Assembly: GCA_040880125.1 (NCBI GenBank)
Contig: JBBDJB010000021.1
Coordinates: 79,156-143,155 of the forward strand
Source: JBBDJB01 sp040880125
GTDB lineage: Bacteria; Planctomycetota; Planctomycetia; Pirellulales; JBBDJB01
DNA: 64,000 nt
Direction: 5' to 3'
The stretch's first letter is position 1, and the number at the start of each line of letters is the position of its first letter. The notes under the pieces are model-generated. The model searched no databases. It saw only the letters and a list, made by a program, of their open reading frames with translations, and was not told the origin of the DNA. A program made the translations under genes and the position numbers. Shown here in pieces: positions 43,603-54,643 of this stretch.

Positions 43603-44082
43603 ATGAAAGCCAATCTGCTAATCAAACAGAAGAAACTGCTTCGCGCCTGGCCGATCGGGCTATTGATCTTTGCACTGTCGCTGGGCTGGCCCAGCTTTGG
43701 CCAGGAGACGATGCCCACGGACACGGTCCCCGATACACTTCATCAGCGGATACACAACCTGTTCGAGGATCTGGCTCTAGGCCGCGCGGAGTCTGCCTTC
43801 GATACGCTGCTCCGCGGCAGTCCGTTGGAGGATCGCAGCAACGACGTGCAACGATTGGCCGAACGCGCTCAGCAACTGAAAGATACCTATGGGGCGTACC
43901 AATCGCATGAACGCATTACCTCTAAAAAGGTCGGCAGCGACGTTGCCGTCGTAAAGTACCTCTACAAGTGTGCGGACTCTCCGGTGGTGTGGTATTTCAC
44001 CTTCTATCGCCCCAGTACCAGCGAAGCTTGGAACGTGATCTCGGTGCGATTTGACACGGACCTTGAATTGTTGGCGCTGTAA
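43603..44082 (+). CDS. exported protein of unknown function (159 aa)
   Basis: The product has a basic N-terminus and a hydrophobic core (LLIFALSLGWPSFGQ) that reads as a signal peptide with cleavage near FGQ-E. The mature part is about 125 residues with a helix (LHQRIHNLFEDLALGR) and then beta strands ending FYRPSTSEAWNVISVRFDT; the layout resembles small DUF3887/NTF2-like periplasmic domains, but I cannot assign a family with confidence. AAGGA lies nine bases before ATG 43603. It sits between folC and the HtrA-type gene on the same strand, with 117 and 203 base gaps, so an operon with the protease is possible. Confidence 0.6.
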   Translation: MKANLLIKQKKLLRAWPIGLLIFALSLGWPSFGQETMPTDTVPDTLHQRIHNLFEDLALGRAESAFDTLLRGSPLEDRSNDVQRLAERAQQLKDTYGAYQSHERITSKKVGSDVAVVKYLYKCADSPVVWYFTFYRPSTSEAWNVISVRFDTDLELLAL

Positions 44083-44285
44083 GGGTTCCCGCCGGAGCGG
44101 TCTGAAGGCGTGTGCCTTTCAGTCGCCTCGACTGGCCGCGCGCCGCCATTGCGCGCTAGAATGTGACCGACGAATGGAAGCCGCCGGACTGCCGCGGCTT
44201 GTGGCATGACGTTGCAGGTGAAGAGCGCCGCTGGCTGGTAAACCTTCCGCTCCGAGCATTCAACTTGCGAAATAGGTGGCGAGCT

Positions 44286-45467
44286 ATGAATCGATATCTT
44301 TTGTCCTGTTGTATTAGCGCACTGGTAGGAGCGGCTGTGGCGAGCTGGGTGGGCGAAAACGCAAGCCGCTCCCTGACGGCCCAAGAGCCGCGTTTTGTTC
44401 CCCGGCAGCCTGTGGCCGGGTCCGGCGACGCCGGCATGAACGTCGCTGAGCAAGTCGAGGGGCGGCGGCTGACGCCGCAGGAGCGCGTCAACATCGCGGT
44501 CTACGAGGCGACCAACCGCAGTGTCGTTAACATCGACACAAAATCCGTCCGGCAGGGGAACCTCGGGTTTCTCTCGTTTGAGGTCCCCTCGGAAGGCGCC
44601 GGCTCCGGATCGGTGATCGATCTCCAGGGACACATCCTTACCAATCAGCACGTCATCGACGGCGCCCGGCGTATCGACGTCACGCTGTTCAACGGCCAGT
44701 CCTATCCGGCAGAGTTGATCGGCGTCGACGGCTTGAATGACGTGGCGGTGCTTAAGGTCGATGCCCCGCCCGAGGAGCTGCATCCGATCGTGTTCGGCGA
44801 TTCTGCCAGCCTCCAAGTGGGGCAGCAAATCTATGCCATCGGGAACCCCTTCGGCCTGGAGCGCACGCTGACCACCGGCGTCGTCTCCAGCCTGAATCGC
44901 TCGCTCCCCAACCGCCACGGCCGGCGACTGATGAAGTCCATCATCCAGGTCGACGCGGCCATGAATCCCGGCAACTCGGGCGGACCGTTACTGGACACTA
45001 GCGGCCGTGTGATCGGCATGAACACGGCCATCGCCAGCAACACCGGCGAGAACACCGGAGTCGGCTTCGCCATTCCCGTCAACCGCATCAAACGAGTGGT
45101 GCCGGAGTTGATCGAATTCGGCCAAGTAACGCGGCCCAACGTTGGCATCTCACAGGTTCTGCAGACGGAAGACGGCCTGCTGGTGGCCACGCTGGAGACT
45201 GGCGGCCCGTCGGAGCGCGCAGGGCTTCGCGGCTTCCGAATCGTACGCCGCAAGCAGCGCCAGGGCCCGCTGGTCTTCGACACCGAGACGATCGACCGCA
45301 GCACGGCGGACCTGATCGTCGCGGTCAATGGCAAGCCCGTGGAAACGCTCGACGACTTTCTCAGCTACGTCGAGGAGCACAAGCCAGGCGAACAGGTCGT
45401 ACTTACCATCATCCGTCAGCAACGTACGATGGAAGTGCCGGTGGTGCTCGCTGCCAGCGAGCCGTAA
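44286..45467 (+). CDS. HtrA/DegP-type trypsin-like serine protease with PDZ domain
   Basis: The 393-residue protein has a signal or membrane anchor (residues 5-23), a chymotrypsin-fold protease with the full triad (H near 120 in TNQHVID, D near 151 in NDVAVLKV, S near 231 in GNSGGPLL) and a C-terminal PDZ domain (about 290-385, with LIVAVNGKPVETLDDF). The oxyanion loop GNPFGLERTLTTGVVSSLNR is intact. Only one PDZ is present, as in DegS and HhoA types. It would degrade or process misfolded envelope proteins. ATG 44286 is chosen since it starts the anchor; the frame is open upstream to 44163. The upstream unknown exported gene could be a substrate or partner, which is only a guess. Confidence 0.9.
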   Translation: MNRYLLSCCISALVGAAVASWVGENASRSLTAQEPRFVPRQPVAGSGDAGMNVAEQVEGRRLTPQERVNIAVYEATNRSVVNIDTKSVRQGNLGFLSFEVPSEGAGSGSVIDLQGHILTNQHVIDGARRIDVTLFNGQSYPAELIGVDGLNDVAVLKVDAPPEELHPIVFGDSASLQVGQQIYAIGNPFGLERTLTTGVVSSLNRSLPNRHGRRLMKSIIQVDAAMNPGNSGGPLLDTSGRVIGMNTAIASNTGENTGVGFAIPVNRIKRVVPELIEFGQVTRPNVGISQVLQTEDGLLVATLETGGPSERAGLRGFRIVRRKQRQGPLVFDTETIDRSTADLIVAVNGKPVETLDDFLSYVEEHKPGEQVVLTIIRQQRTMEVPVVLAASEP

Positions 45468-45670
45468 TCGACGGACGGGACAAAACACCTTCAGAGCTAG
45501 GCACCGTGACATCCTGTCGCGGGCGAGCCGTTCAAGCGGACATCAGCTTTACGCAGCGCTGCTTCTGCTTGCTTTCCAGCGAATTCCCGCGCGGTTGCAT
45601 GGTCGTGCGCGATCGCAGATCATGCAAGTTGTCGCGCCTGCCCGTCTACTCATGCCCCAATACGTGCCTT

Positions 45671-47743
<2,073 letters not shown>

Positions 47744-47780
47744 GTCGGCGGCGCAGTAAAGCACGACGGATCGCGCACGG

Positions 47781-48323
47781 TCACTGACCGTCTCGCGCGC
47801 GGAGAACGTCCTGGACTTCTCCAAGTCGTCGCCCCACCCGATGGGCGATCGTCACTTCACTGTAGCCCTGGTCGGCCAGTTCGAAGATCTCGGAATGAAG
47901 CGGATCGCCGGATGATCGGGTAGTTCGGCTGCCGGGTGAATCGTTCTCTGCGGTCGGGCCTTCAGGAGAAGTGTCGGCAGCGGATCGATTGCCGCCTTCC
48001 AACTGTCCCACGAGCGCTTCCAGCCGTTGGATCTGCTTCTCCGCACGATCCACCAGGTGCAGCAGCACGCTGGTCTTGCTGTCGAGCCGGGCGTTTAGCT
48101 CACGCGCCGCGTCGTGCAGGTGGACTTCCTGCCGAATGATCTCCGCGAGCGGATCCGACGGCTGCGCGGCAGCGCCCTTGCCCGGCCGCGGTACGTAGGC
48201 GATTGGCGAGGCGTCGCGCGACGGGCCGAACCGGCGGTACGATCGCCGCAACAGATACGCGGTCGCCCCCACCAGGATCAACAGCCAGGGAAGCGCCGAA
48301 GTCAACTCCGAGAAGGGCCCCAT
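47781..48323 (-). CDS. membrane-anchored protein with coiled coil and C-terminal helix-turn-helix-like segment
   Basis: The 180-residue protein begins with a membrane helix (ALPWLLILVGATAYLL), then a basic stretch, a coiled coil around residues 65-110 (RQEVHLHDAARELNARL, EKQIQRLEALVGQL), a low-complexity linker, and a C-terminal helical pair (SEIFELADQGYSEVTIAHRV) that resembles a bacterial sigma-70 region 4 or LuxR-type helix-turn-helix. I know no named family. The architecture would place a short DNA- or protein-binding head next to the membrane; the helix-turn-helix reading is tentative. A degenerate palindromic repeat follows the start on the far side at 48348. Start ATG 48323 is the only candidate before the helix. 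Confidence 0.65.
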   Translation of the reverse strand: MGPFSELTSALPWLLILVGATAYLLRRSYRRFGPSRDASPIAYVPRPGKGAAAQPSDPLAEIIRQEVHLHDAARELNARLDSKTSVLLHLVDRAEKQIQRLEALVGQLEGGNRSAADTSPEGPTAENDSPGSRTTRSSGDPLHSEIFELADQGYSEVTIAHRVGRRLGEVQDVLRARDGQ

Positions 48324-48347
48324 CCGTAAGGCTCCTCAAACTGGTGG

Positions 48348-48367
48348 CACAGATATTCCCGTCTGTG
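48348..48367. repeat. degenerate copy of the 20-bp palindromic repeat
   Basis: CACAGATATTCCCGTCTGTG retains both arms with two differences from the consensus; it lies between two minus-strand genes. Confidence 0.65.
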
Positions 48368-48394
48368 CAAACAACGCATGCTCCCGGTCGATGG

Positions 48395-48412
48395 CACGCA
48401 CATTTCTGTCTG
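48395..48412. repeat. second degenerate copy of the palindromic repeat
   Basis: CACGCACATTTCTGTCTG is a decayed copy 28 bases from the one at 48348, so this gap holds a pair as the hemB-hemL gap does. Confidence 0.45.
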
Positions 48413-48470
48413 ATCATTCATTCTGGCGCAGTTTTGCAACTGCGCCGTGTCGGGCTAGCCTCGACTTCTA

Positions 48471-49643
48471 CTACGCATCCTCAGGCCGGAACGCGCGCAC
48501 GGCGGCTTCCTGAACGACCTGTAGCGGCACGCGGTGCTCGGTCGCCGCCCGGCGGCAAGATTCGTATTCCGGAGAGAAGCGCTTCCTCTCGCCGTCAACG
48601 ATCGACAACACACCGTCGATGTCGCCCCACTCGGTGCGGACCACGTGCTTTTCGCGCGGCAGCGTGCTGCGCCACACCGGCCAGCTTCGCACGCCCAGCG
48701 TCGTCGTCTCCTGAAACAGGATTCGCTCGACGTGCTGTTTGCGGCTCGCTTCGCACAGCACGGTCAGCTTGACGCCCGGCCGGTCCTTCTTCATCTGGAT
48801 CGCGGAACTGAACACGTCCAGCGCCCCGGCATCGCGCAAGCGGCCGATGCACCAACCGATGGTCTCTCCGCTGGCATCGTCCAGGTTCGTCTCGATGACC
48901 CATATCTGCTCGCTGGGCAACCCCGGCTCCGCCTCGCCGATCATCAAGCGCAACAGGTTTGCCTGCGGATAGTCCCGGGTTCCCGCACCGTAGCCGATCG
49001 TCTCCACCCGCATCGAGGGTAGCGGCCCAAAGCTGCCGGCCAGTGTCGACACCAGCGCCGCACCAGTGGGCGTGGTTAACTCGCCTTCCACGTCCAGTTC
49101 TGCAAGCGGAACGCCGCGCAGCAACTCGCCCGTGGCCGGAGCGGGAATTGCGCAGCGGCCATGTGCGATCTGGATGTACCCATGCCCGGTCGGAACGGGC
49201 GACGACTGCGCCGCTTCGATGCCCAACAGCGTCCAGCCAATCGCGGCACCGACGATATCGGCAATCGAGTCGACGGCGCCGACTTCGTGAAAGTGCACCT
49301 TCTCGATGGTCGTGCCGTGCACCTTCGCTTCCGCTTCACCGAGCCGCGTGAAGACACGCTTGGCCAACTGCTTCGCAGGCGGTGCGATTGCATCGCTGCC
49401 GTCGATCATCGCCACGATATGGTGCAGGTGCCGGTGTGCATGCTCCGGCTCGTGCTCCACAACAAGATGGGTTGCACGAAAGCCGCGCTTTTTGACTTCT
49501 TGAACCGTCAGCCGACAGCCACTCAAGCCTAACGAGTCGATACCGCGCTGTATCTCGGCCAGATCGGCGCCGGCGTCGATGAGGGCCCCGAGCAGCATGT
49601 CGCCACTGATTCCGCTGGCACAGTCCAGATAGGCAAGTTTCAT
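48471..49643 (-). CDS. larC: nickel insertion protein of the nickel-pincer cofactor (LarC), single frame
   Basis: LarC inserts nickel, with CTP, into the pincer nucleotide cofactor used by lactate racemase and relatives. The 390-residue protein begins MKLAYLDCASGISGDMLLGALIDAG and keeps the HFHEVGAVDSIADIVG histidine box, GHGYIQIAHGRCAIPAPAT and the C-terminal half with ETNLDDASGE and SSAIQMKKDRPGVK. In some Firmicutes larC is two frames joined by a programmed shift; here it is one frame, so no shift is needed. No larB, larE or racemase is present in the window, so it may serve a distant lar locus. ATG 49643 is used; the in-frame start at 49664 adds seven residues. Family assignment is firm. 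Confidence 0.9.
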   Translation of the reverse strand: MKLAYLDCASGISGDMLLGALIDAGADLAEIQRGIDSLGLSGCRLTVQEVKKRGFRATHLVVEHEPEHAHRHLHHIVAMIDGSDAIAPPAKQLAKRVFTRLGEAEAKVHGTTIEKVHFHEVGAVDSIADIVGAAIGWTLLGIEAAQSSPVPTGHGYIQIAHGRCAIPAPATGELLRGVPLAELDVEGELTTPTGAALVSTLAGSFGPLPSMRVETIGYGAGTRDYPQANLLRLMIGEAEPGLPSEQIWVIETNLDDASGETIGWCIGRLRDAGALDVFSSAIQMKKDRPGVKLTVLCEASRKQHVERILFQETTTLGVRSWPVWRSTLPREKHVVRTEWGDIDGVLSIVDGERKRFSPEYESCRRAATEHRVPLQVVQEAAVRAFRPEDA

Positions 49644-49788
49644 GTCACCCAGGTCCACCAGCACGGAAAAGGGGGCTTTCTCTCGCGAACTGGCATTCTA
49701 GGCCCCCCCACCCCGTCCGCAAGGTCAGTCGCATCCGCCTTGGCCTTGCTCCGCTTTTCGCGGTACAATGGTACTGTGGCAGTTCACA

Positions 49789-50259
49789 ATGTCACCGACG
49801 TTTGAGCGAGTCCCGGAGAAAACCGTGCTTCAGCAGCTTGTCTGCATCACGATGGCCGTATCTCTGACCGCCTGTCCCGTTTTGTGCGGGTTGGGTTGGG
49901 GGGCGGAAATTGCGCCCGCCGGCGCGGGCGGTTCGGCTATTGCGGTTTCCCATTGCTGCGGCCACTCTGCATTGCCTCCGGCGGGCACTTCGTCACCGGA
50001 GCAGGAATCGGGCGATCCCGACTCGCCCTCTTCGCTGCCTCTCACCTGCAACTGCATCTGTGGCGGAGCTGTCGCCACGCATGCCGCGGATGGCGACACG
50101 AGTGCGGACGAACTGGTGGTCGCAGTTCCGGGAGATCAGGTTGAGTCGCACGTGCCGCAGGCAGTGCATTGCGGCGCTGCCCACCCAAAACTTACGGACG
50201 AGCAGCCCACGCGCAGCGGCCACATGCTGCGCATTCTTCTCGCTTCTTGGCTGCTCTAA
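49789..50259 (+). CDS. exported cysteine-rich protein at the head of the efflux operon
   Basis: The 156-residue product has a hydrophobic segment (LVCITMAVSLTACPVLCGLG) that acts as a signal or lipoprotein signal. The mature part contains paired cysteines: VSHCCGHSAL, LTCNCICGGA and VHCGAAH, together with histidines, and is Ser/Pro/Asp-rich. Such patterns suggest metal or thiol binding. It precedes, on the same strand, a permease gene (50458) and the rest of a MacB/HlyD-type efflux system, so it may sense or carry the substrate. ATG 49789 is preferred; ATG 49768 overlaps a possible -10 (TACAAT, 49764-49769). No homologue is known to me. Reading frame and neighbours support a real gene. Confidence 0.6.
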   Translation: MSPTFERVPEKTVLQQLVCITMAVSLTACPVLCGLGWGAEIAPAGAGGSAIAVSHCCGHSALPPAGTSSPEQESGDPDSPSSLPLTCNCICGGAVATHAADGDTSADELVVAVPGDQVESHVPQAVHCGAAHPKLTDEQPTRSGHMLRILLASWLL

Positions 50260-50446
50260 AGGCATAGCCCCGCACGCCGAGCTTCGCAATCGTCTATCGC
50301 GATTGTGACAACGGCCGGCGCGCTTCTGCTGGGCGAGGCCCAGTCCGATTCATCGATTTGCGATCGGGTCGGCAATTCGCTCTCGCCGATGTGTCACCTT
50401 CACCGTCCGGTCTTCACCGGACAAACTGTTGCGAGAACCGCTGCGC

Positions 50447-50451
50447 AGGAG
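50447..50451 (+). promoter_or_regulatory. Shine-Dalgarno fixing a GTG start
   Basis: AGGAG lies six bases before the GTG at 50458 of the ABC permease and rules out the longer frame to 50305. Confidence 0.75.
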
Positions 50452-50457
50452 TCCACG

Positions 50458-51624
50458 GTGCTGTTTCGATTCCTCCCCTGGGAGTACGCAATCCGAAACC
50501 TCTTCCGTCGTCCGCTACGAACGGGTCTGACGTTCGCCGGGCTGACGACGGTGGTCGTGCTTGTGCTGGTCGTCGTCGGCTTCGTACGAGGGCTGGACCG
50601 CTCGCTGGCCGTCAGCGGAGATCCGCACGTGGCCGTCGTGTTTTCCTTGGGCATGGGTGAGAACATGGAGTATTCCTCGATTCCGATGCGCACCAGCGAT
50701 CTTGTGCCCGCCAGCGTCGAAGGCATCCGGCAGCGTTACGGGGAGAAATATATCTCGCCCGAGCTGTACCTCGGGACGCAGATCACGTTTCCGGAGTCGC
50801 AGGGTACGTCAATGGGACTAGTACGAGGGGTGACTCCGCAAGTGCTGCCCGTCCGCCGACAGGTGGAACTGGAGGAGGGCCAGTGGCCGCGCGACGGGGA
50901 GATTCTCGTCGGGCGAATGGCTGCCACCAAGTTGGGAGTTGCCCGCGATCGGCTTCGTGTCGGCCAGCGGCTCGTGTTCGAGAACCGCACGTGGCGGATC
51001 AGTGGCATCTTCTCCGCGGCGGGAGCGGCTTTTGAATCGGAAATCTGGTGCCGGCTCGACGAGTTGCAACAAGCCATGAAACGGCAGGATCTCAGCCTCG
51101 TCGCGGTGACCGTCAATGGGGCAAGCGGCTTCGCGAATCTCGATCTTTTCTGCAAGGAGCGGCTCGATCTGGAGTTGCAGACCATCCGAGAAACAGCATA
51201 CTACGCCGCGCTGCAGCGCGATTACCGCCCGGTGCGCTATCTGGCGTGGCTCGTCGTGGCGCTCGTGTCCGGAGCCGGTGTGTTCGCGGGCTTGAACACG
51301 ATGTACGGTTCGGTAATCGGCCGGTTCGCCGAACTGTCGACGTTGCAGACGATCGGTTTTGTTCGCCGCGCTATCGTGGCGAGCCTGATCCAGGAAGGCG
51401 TGGTGCTGGCGGCCGCGGCCAGTCTGACGGCGACTCTGATCGCCGTGACTTTCCTCAACGGGGCGGCGGTGCGATTTACCATGGGGGCCTTCGCACTGCG
51501 GATCGACAGCACGGCCATCCTCGTCGGATGCTGCGTCGGACTGTCGCTGGGGCTGGTGGGCACCATCCCGCCGGCCATTCGAGCGCTGCGAATTGCAATT
51601 GTGGATGGACTGAAGGGCGTCTGA
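50458..51624 (+). CDS. FtsX/MacB-type ABC transporter permease (first of two)
   Basis: The 388-residue inner-membrane protein has one helix near the N-terminus (residues 20-42), a large periplasmic domain (about 50-255) and three C-terminal helices with the FtsX-like cytoplasmic loop FAELSTLQTIGFVRRAIVASLIQEG. This is the MacB/LolC/LolE layout, in which the permease works as a mechanotransmission device rather than a classical pore. It belongs to an operon with a lipoprotein, a HlyD adaptor, an ATPase and a second permease. The start is GTG 50458 with AGGAG. Substrate unknown; the Cys-rich gene in front and the Cys-containing lipoprotein behind suggest a thiol or metal link. Confidence 0.88.
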   Translation: MLFRFLPWEYAIRNLFRRPLRTGLTFAGLTTVVVLVLVVVGFVRGLDRSLAVSGDPHVAVVFSLGMGENMEYSSIPMRTSDLVPASVEGIRQRYGEKYISPELYLGTQITFPESQGTSMGLVRGVTPQVLPVRRQVELEEGQWPRDGEILVGRMAATKLGVARDRLRVGQRLVFENRTWRISGIFSAAGAAFESEIWCRLDELQQAMKRQDLSLVAVTVNGASGFANLDLFCKERLDLELQTIRETAYYAALQRDYRPVRYLAWLVVALVSGAGVFAGLNTMYGSVIGRFAELSTLQTIGFVRRAIVASLIQEGVVLAAAASLTATLIAVTFLNGAAVRFTMGAFALRIDSTAILVGCCVGLSLGLVGTIPPAIRALRIAIVDGLKGV

Positions 51625-51682
51625 CGACAAATTAACACGGGAAGCTTACTAGAACTTCGTTGTAACCACGGGAGAATCAGTC

Positions 51683-52207
51683 ATGAAGCTCGCCAACAAT
51701 TTCGGATGGATCGTAGCGGCCGTGCTCGTTGCGGCGCTCGGTTGCAGCAGCGAAGCTCCGAATACCGTTGAAGCTCCGCTGCAGGTGGACGGATCTCAGT
51801 ATTTGCTCTCATCCGAACCCGAGGGTGCGCGTCCCGTTATCGAGGTTCGCGAGACCGCCGCCTCCGATGACGAGGTCGTCGTCACCGGCCGCATCGGCGG
51901 AAGCGCCGAGCCTTGGGTCGACGGCCGAGCGGCATTTTCAATCGTCGATCCTTCGCTGCAGGCGTGCAGCGACATTGAAGGCGATGCTTGCCCCACGCCC
52001 TGGGATTACTGCTGTGTGACCGACAAGATTCCCACCTCCAACGCGCTGATCAAGATCGTTGACGACCAGGGCCAATTGGTGGAGCAGGATGCGCGCGAAC
52101 TGCTAAACCTCAAGGAATTGCAAACCGTTGTGGTCCGTGGCAAGGCGCAGCGGGACGAAGCCGGGAACCTTACCGTGCTGGCTTCCGACGTCTACGTGCG
52201 CGAGTAG
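51683..52207 (+). CDS. lipoprotein with Cys pair, second gene of the efflux operon
   Basis: The 174-residue product has a lipoprotein signal with the lipobox VAALGC (Cys near residue 21). The mature part resembles a small OB-fold/beta-barrel protein: VVVTGRIGGSAEPWVDGRAAFSIVD, then a loop with CSDIEGDACPTPWDYCCVTD, which carries four cysteines, followed by ALIKIVDDQGQLVEQDARE and the closing strand TVLASDVYVRE. I recall similar lipoproteins in planctomycete efflux loci, but no function is established. GGAG lies about nine bases before ATG 51683. The CxxxxxC...CC loop could bind a metal. It is flanked on both sides by transport genes, 58 and 51 bases away, which argues for an operon. Confidence 0.7.
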   Translation: MKLANNFGWIVAAVLVAALGCSSEAPNTVEAPLQVDGSQYLLSSEPEGARPVIEVRETAASDDEVVVTGRIGGSAEPWVDGRAAFSIVDPSLQACSDIEGDACPTPWDYCCVTDKIPTSNALIKIVDDQGQLVEQDARELLNLKELQTVVVRGKAQRDEAGNLTVLASDVYVRE

Positions 52208-52258
52208 AGCACCGGCCCCCTATCGCTTTCACCACGAACTGGATTTGGAGAGTAAGGC

Positions 52259-53884
52259 GTGAGCGGCAACGTGGACCTTTCTCAACTGGCGATCGACCGG
52301 ACTTCGCCGGACAGCGGGCGGCTGCGTACGCGCCGTCACGTCCTGACGCGCTATGTCCTGCCGGCCACGCTGCTGCTGGGGTTTTGCGCGCTGGTACTGT
52401 GGGCGGCGTGGGACTTTCTGTTCCCGCCGCGGGAGGTTCGCGTGGTTCCCGTGCTGGCAACGCATTCGGCAATCCAGCAGGAGGGAACGCCGCTGTTCAA
52501 TGCCGCCGGTTGGGTCGAGCCCCGCCCGACTCCCATCCGAGTTGCGGCGCTGGCGCCGGGCGTCATCCAGGAATTGCTGGTCGTGGAGGATCAGCCCCTG
52601 GAGGCCGGCCAGCCGGTGGCGGAACTGGTTAAGGACGACGCCCGTTTGGTGATTGAAGAGGCCAAGGCCGCACACAAGCTGCGCATGGCGGAGCTGGACG
52701 ACGCCAATGCCCAGCTGGCGGCTGCGCGGACGCGGTTTACGCAACCGGTGCATCTGCAGGCGGCATTGAGCGAGGCGGAAGCAAATCGGGCCCGGGTGCA
52801 AACGGAGCTGACGAATCTGCCCTTCGAACGCCGCCGGGCCGACGCCCGCCACGTGCTGGCGCAGAAGGACTACGATCGGAAGTCGGGGGCGGACGAGGGA
52901 GTCGTCCGCAGCTTCGATATTGATCGGGCGCGGAGCGAACTGGCCACGGCGGAAGCCCTGGTCGAGGAACTTCGCGACCGGGAGTCTACGCTCACCAGTC
53001 AGTTGTCAGCCCTGACCCAGCGCCGCGATGCTCTACGAAAGCAACTCGAGCTGCTTGCCGACGAGCGGCAAGCGCTCGATCAGGCGAAAGCACAGTTGGC
53101 CGCTGCCCAGGCTCGGGTAGAACAGGCGAAAGTGGCCGTCGAAACTGCCCGCTTGCAGCTCGATCGCATGACGATCCGCGCGCCGGTGGATGGCCGCGTA
53201 TTCGAACTGGTTTCAACGCCGGGCGCGCGGCTCAGCGGCGGCATGGGCGACAACAGCACATATGACAGCAGCACTGTCATTACGATGTACCGCCCCTCCA
53301 TGCTGCAGGTGCGCGCTGACGTGCGTTTCGAGGACCTGCCGCGAGTCAGTGACGGCCAGCCGGTACTGATTGAAAACCCGGCCCTCGACGCGCCGCTGCG
53401 CGGGAAAGTGCTTCTGGTAAGTTCGCTGGCGGACATCCAGAAAAACACTTTAGAGGTGAAAGTCGCCATCGACGATCCGCCGGGGGTCTTCAAGCCGGAG
53501 ATGCTCGTCGATGTGACCTTCTTAGCGCCCGCGCAGGCAAGCCAGCCAGCGGCGGCGCATCAAGAACTGCGGCTGCTCGTGCCGGAGTCGCTTATTCGGC
53601 GCGACGGCGACGCCGCCTTCGTTTGGGTGGCCGATCAATCTGACGGCATTGCCAGGCGGGCGACGGTGCAGCTCGGCGCGCAAGCCGCGGGAGGGCTGCG
53701 CGAGATCACCAGCGGGCTTGATCCCGGCAGCCGACTGATCGCCTCCGACACGGCCGAACTGGTCCCCGGGCAGCGCATCCGTGTCGTCGGAGAAATGGAC
53801 GGCCTGGCGGTCTCGTCAGCCAACTTGGGGGGCCGCTCCGAGGGTCGCCCCTTAAATCGCCTTCCCTCCGGAGGAACCGACTAA
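52259..53884 (+). CDS. HlyD/MFP-type membrane fusion adaptor
   Basis: The 541-residue adaptor has one N-terminal membrane helix (TRYVLPATLLLGFCALVLWAAW) and a periplasmic part: a lipoyl/barrel-sandwich half (PTPIRVAALAPGVIQELLVVEDQPLEAGQPVAELVKDDARL), a long coiled coil (about residues 140-290) and the second half of the lipoyl domain (RMTIRAPVDGRVFELVSTPGARLSGG), followed by a beta-barrel domain. In MacA/HlyD systems this protein links the inner-membrane pump to an outer-membrane tunnel; no TolC-like gene is in the window. Start is GTG 52259 with GGAGAGTAAGG before it. The stop TAA overlaps the ATPase start (TAATG), so the two are translationally coupled. Confidence 0.92.
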   Translation: MSGNVDLSQLAIDRTSPDSGRLRTRRHVLTRYVLPATLLLGFCALVLWAAWDFLFPPREVRVVPVLATHSAIQQEGTPLFNAAGWVEPRPTPIRVAALAPGVIQELLVVEDQPLEAGQPVAELVKDDARLVIEEAKAAHKLRMAELDDANAQLAAARTRFTQPVHLQAALSEAEANRARVQTELTNLPFERRRADARHVLAQKDYDRKSGADEGVVRSFDIDRARSELATAEALVEELRDRESTLTSQLSALTQRRDALRKQLELLADERQALDQAKAQLAAAQARVEQAKVAVETARLQLDRMTIRAPVDGRVFELVSTPGARLSGGMGDNSTYDSSTVITMYRPSMLQVRADVRFEDLPRVSDGQPVLIENPALDAPLRGKVLLVSSLADIQKNTLEVKVAIDDPPGVFKPEMLVDVTFLAPAQASQPAAAHQELRLLVPESLIRRDGDAAFVWVADQSDGIARRATVQLGAQAAGGLREITSGLDPGSRLIASDTAELVPGQRIRVVGEMDGLAVSSANLGGRSEGRPLNRLPSGGTD

Positions 53885-54615
53885 TGGCTTTGGTTGAAAT
53901 TCGGGATCTCACGAAGCGCTATCACAAAGGGGGCGAGAGCATTACGCCGCTGGATGAAGTGTCGCTCGACATCGAATCCGGCGAGTTCGTTTCGCTCATG
54001 GGGGCCAGCGGAACCGGAAAATCGACGCTGCTGAACCTCATCGCCAGCATCGATCGGCCCGACTCCGGCCGTATCCTTGTCGACGGGACGGACATCACCC
54101 GGTTATCCAGGACGCGCCTGGCAAACTGGCGGGTCGCCAACATCGGGTATATTTTCCAGACGCACAACCTCATCCCGGTGCTAACCGCGTTTGAGAACAT
54201 CGAACTGCCGCTGTTACTGCTACCCCTGTCACGCGCCGAACGGCGCAAGCGGGCATTGGTTGCACTGGAGGCGGTTGATTTGCTCGATCGGGCCAACCAC
54301 TATCCGCGGCAACTCTCCGGCGGCCAGGAGCAGCGGGTGGGAATCGCCCGGGCGATCGTCGCCCATCCAAAGGTCGTCGTCGCCGATGAGCCGACCGGCG
54401 ACCTCGATACGGAGACCTCGCAGCAGATTCTGCGTCTGATGCAGCGGCTCAATGAAGAGTTGGCGGTCACCTTGCTGATGGTGACGCACGATGCTCACGA
54501 TGCACAAATCGCCGGGCGGCAGCTCCGCCTCGTGGACGGGAAGCTGGTCGAAGATACTTCAGACTCGCGGCAGCCGGTGACGGCTGCATCCGCGGCGACG
54601 CAAACGGCCGAATGA
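53884..54615 (+). CDS. MacB/LolD-type ABC ATPase
   Basis: The 243-residue ATPase energises the two FtsX-type permeases of the operon. It has Walker A GASGTGKSTLL, the LolD/MacB hallmark FQTHNLIPVLTAFENIELPL, signature LSGGQEQRVGIARAIV, Walker B VVVADEPTGDLDTETSQ and the switch histidine LMVTHDAHDA. The ATG overlaps the stop of the adaptor gene as TAATG. The last 20 residues are Thr/Ala-rich and dispensable in appearance. It is a stand-alone ATPase, unlike MacB, whose ATPase is fused to the permease; this fits the two separate permease genes of this locus. The partner membrane proteins are those at 50458 and 54644. Confidence 0.94.
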   Translation: MALVEIRDLTKRYHKGGESITPLDEVSLDIESGEFVSLMGASGTGKSTLLNLIASIDRPDSGRILVDGTDITRLSRTRLANWRVANIGYIFQTHNLIPVLTAFENIELPLLLLPLSRAERRKRALVALEAVDLLDRANHYPRQLSGGQEQRVGIARAIVAHPKVVVADEPTGDLDTETSQQILRLMQRLNEELAVTLLMVTHDAHDAQIAGRQLRLVDGKLVEDTSDSRQPVTAASAATQTAE

Positions 54616-54643
54616 GAAAATTCAATAGCACCAAGGCTGAGCC

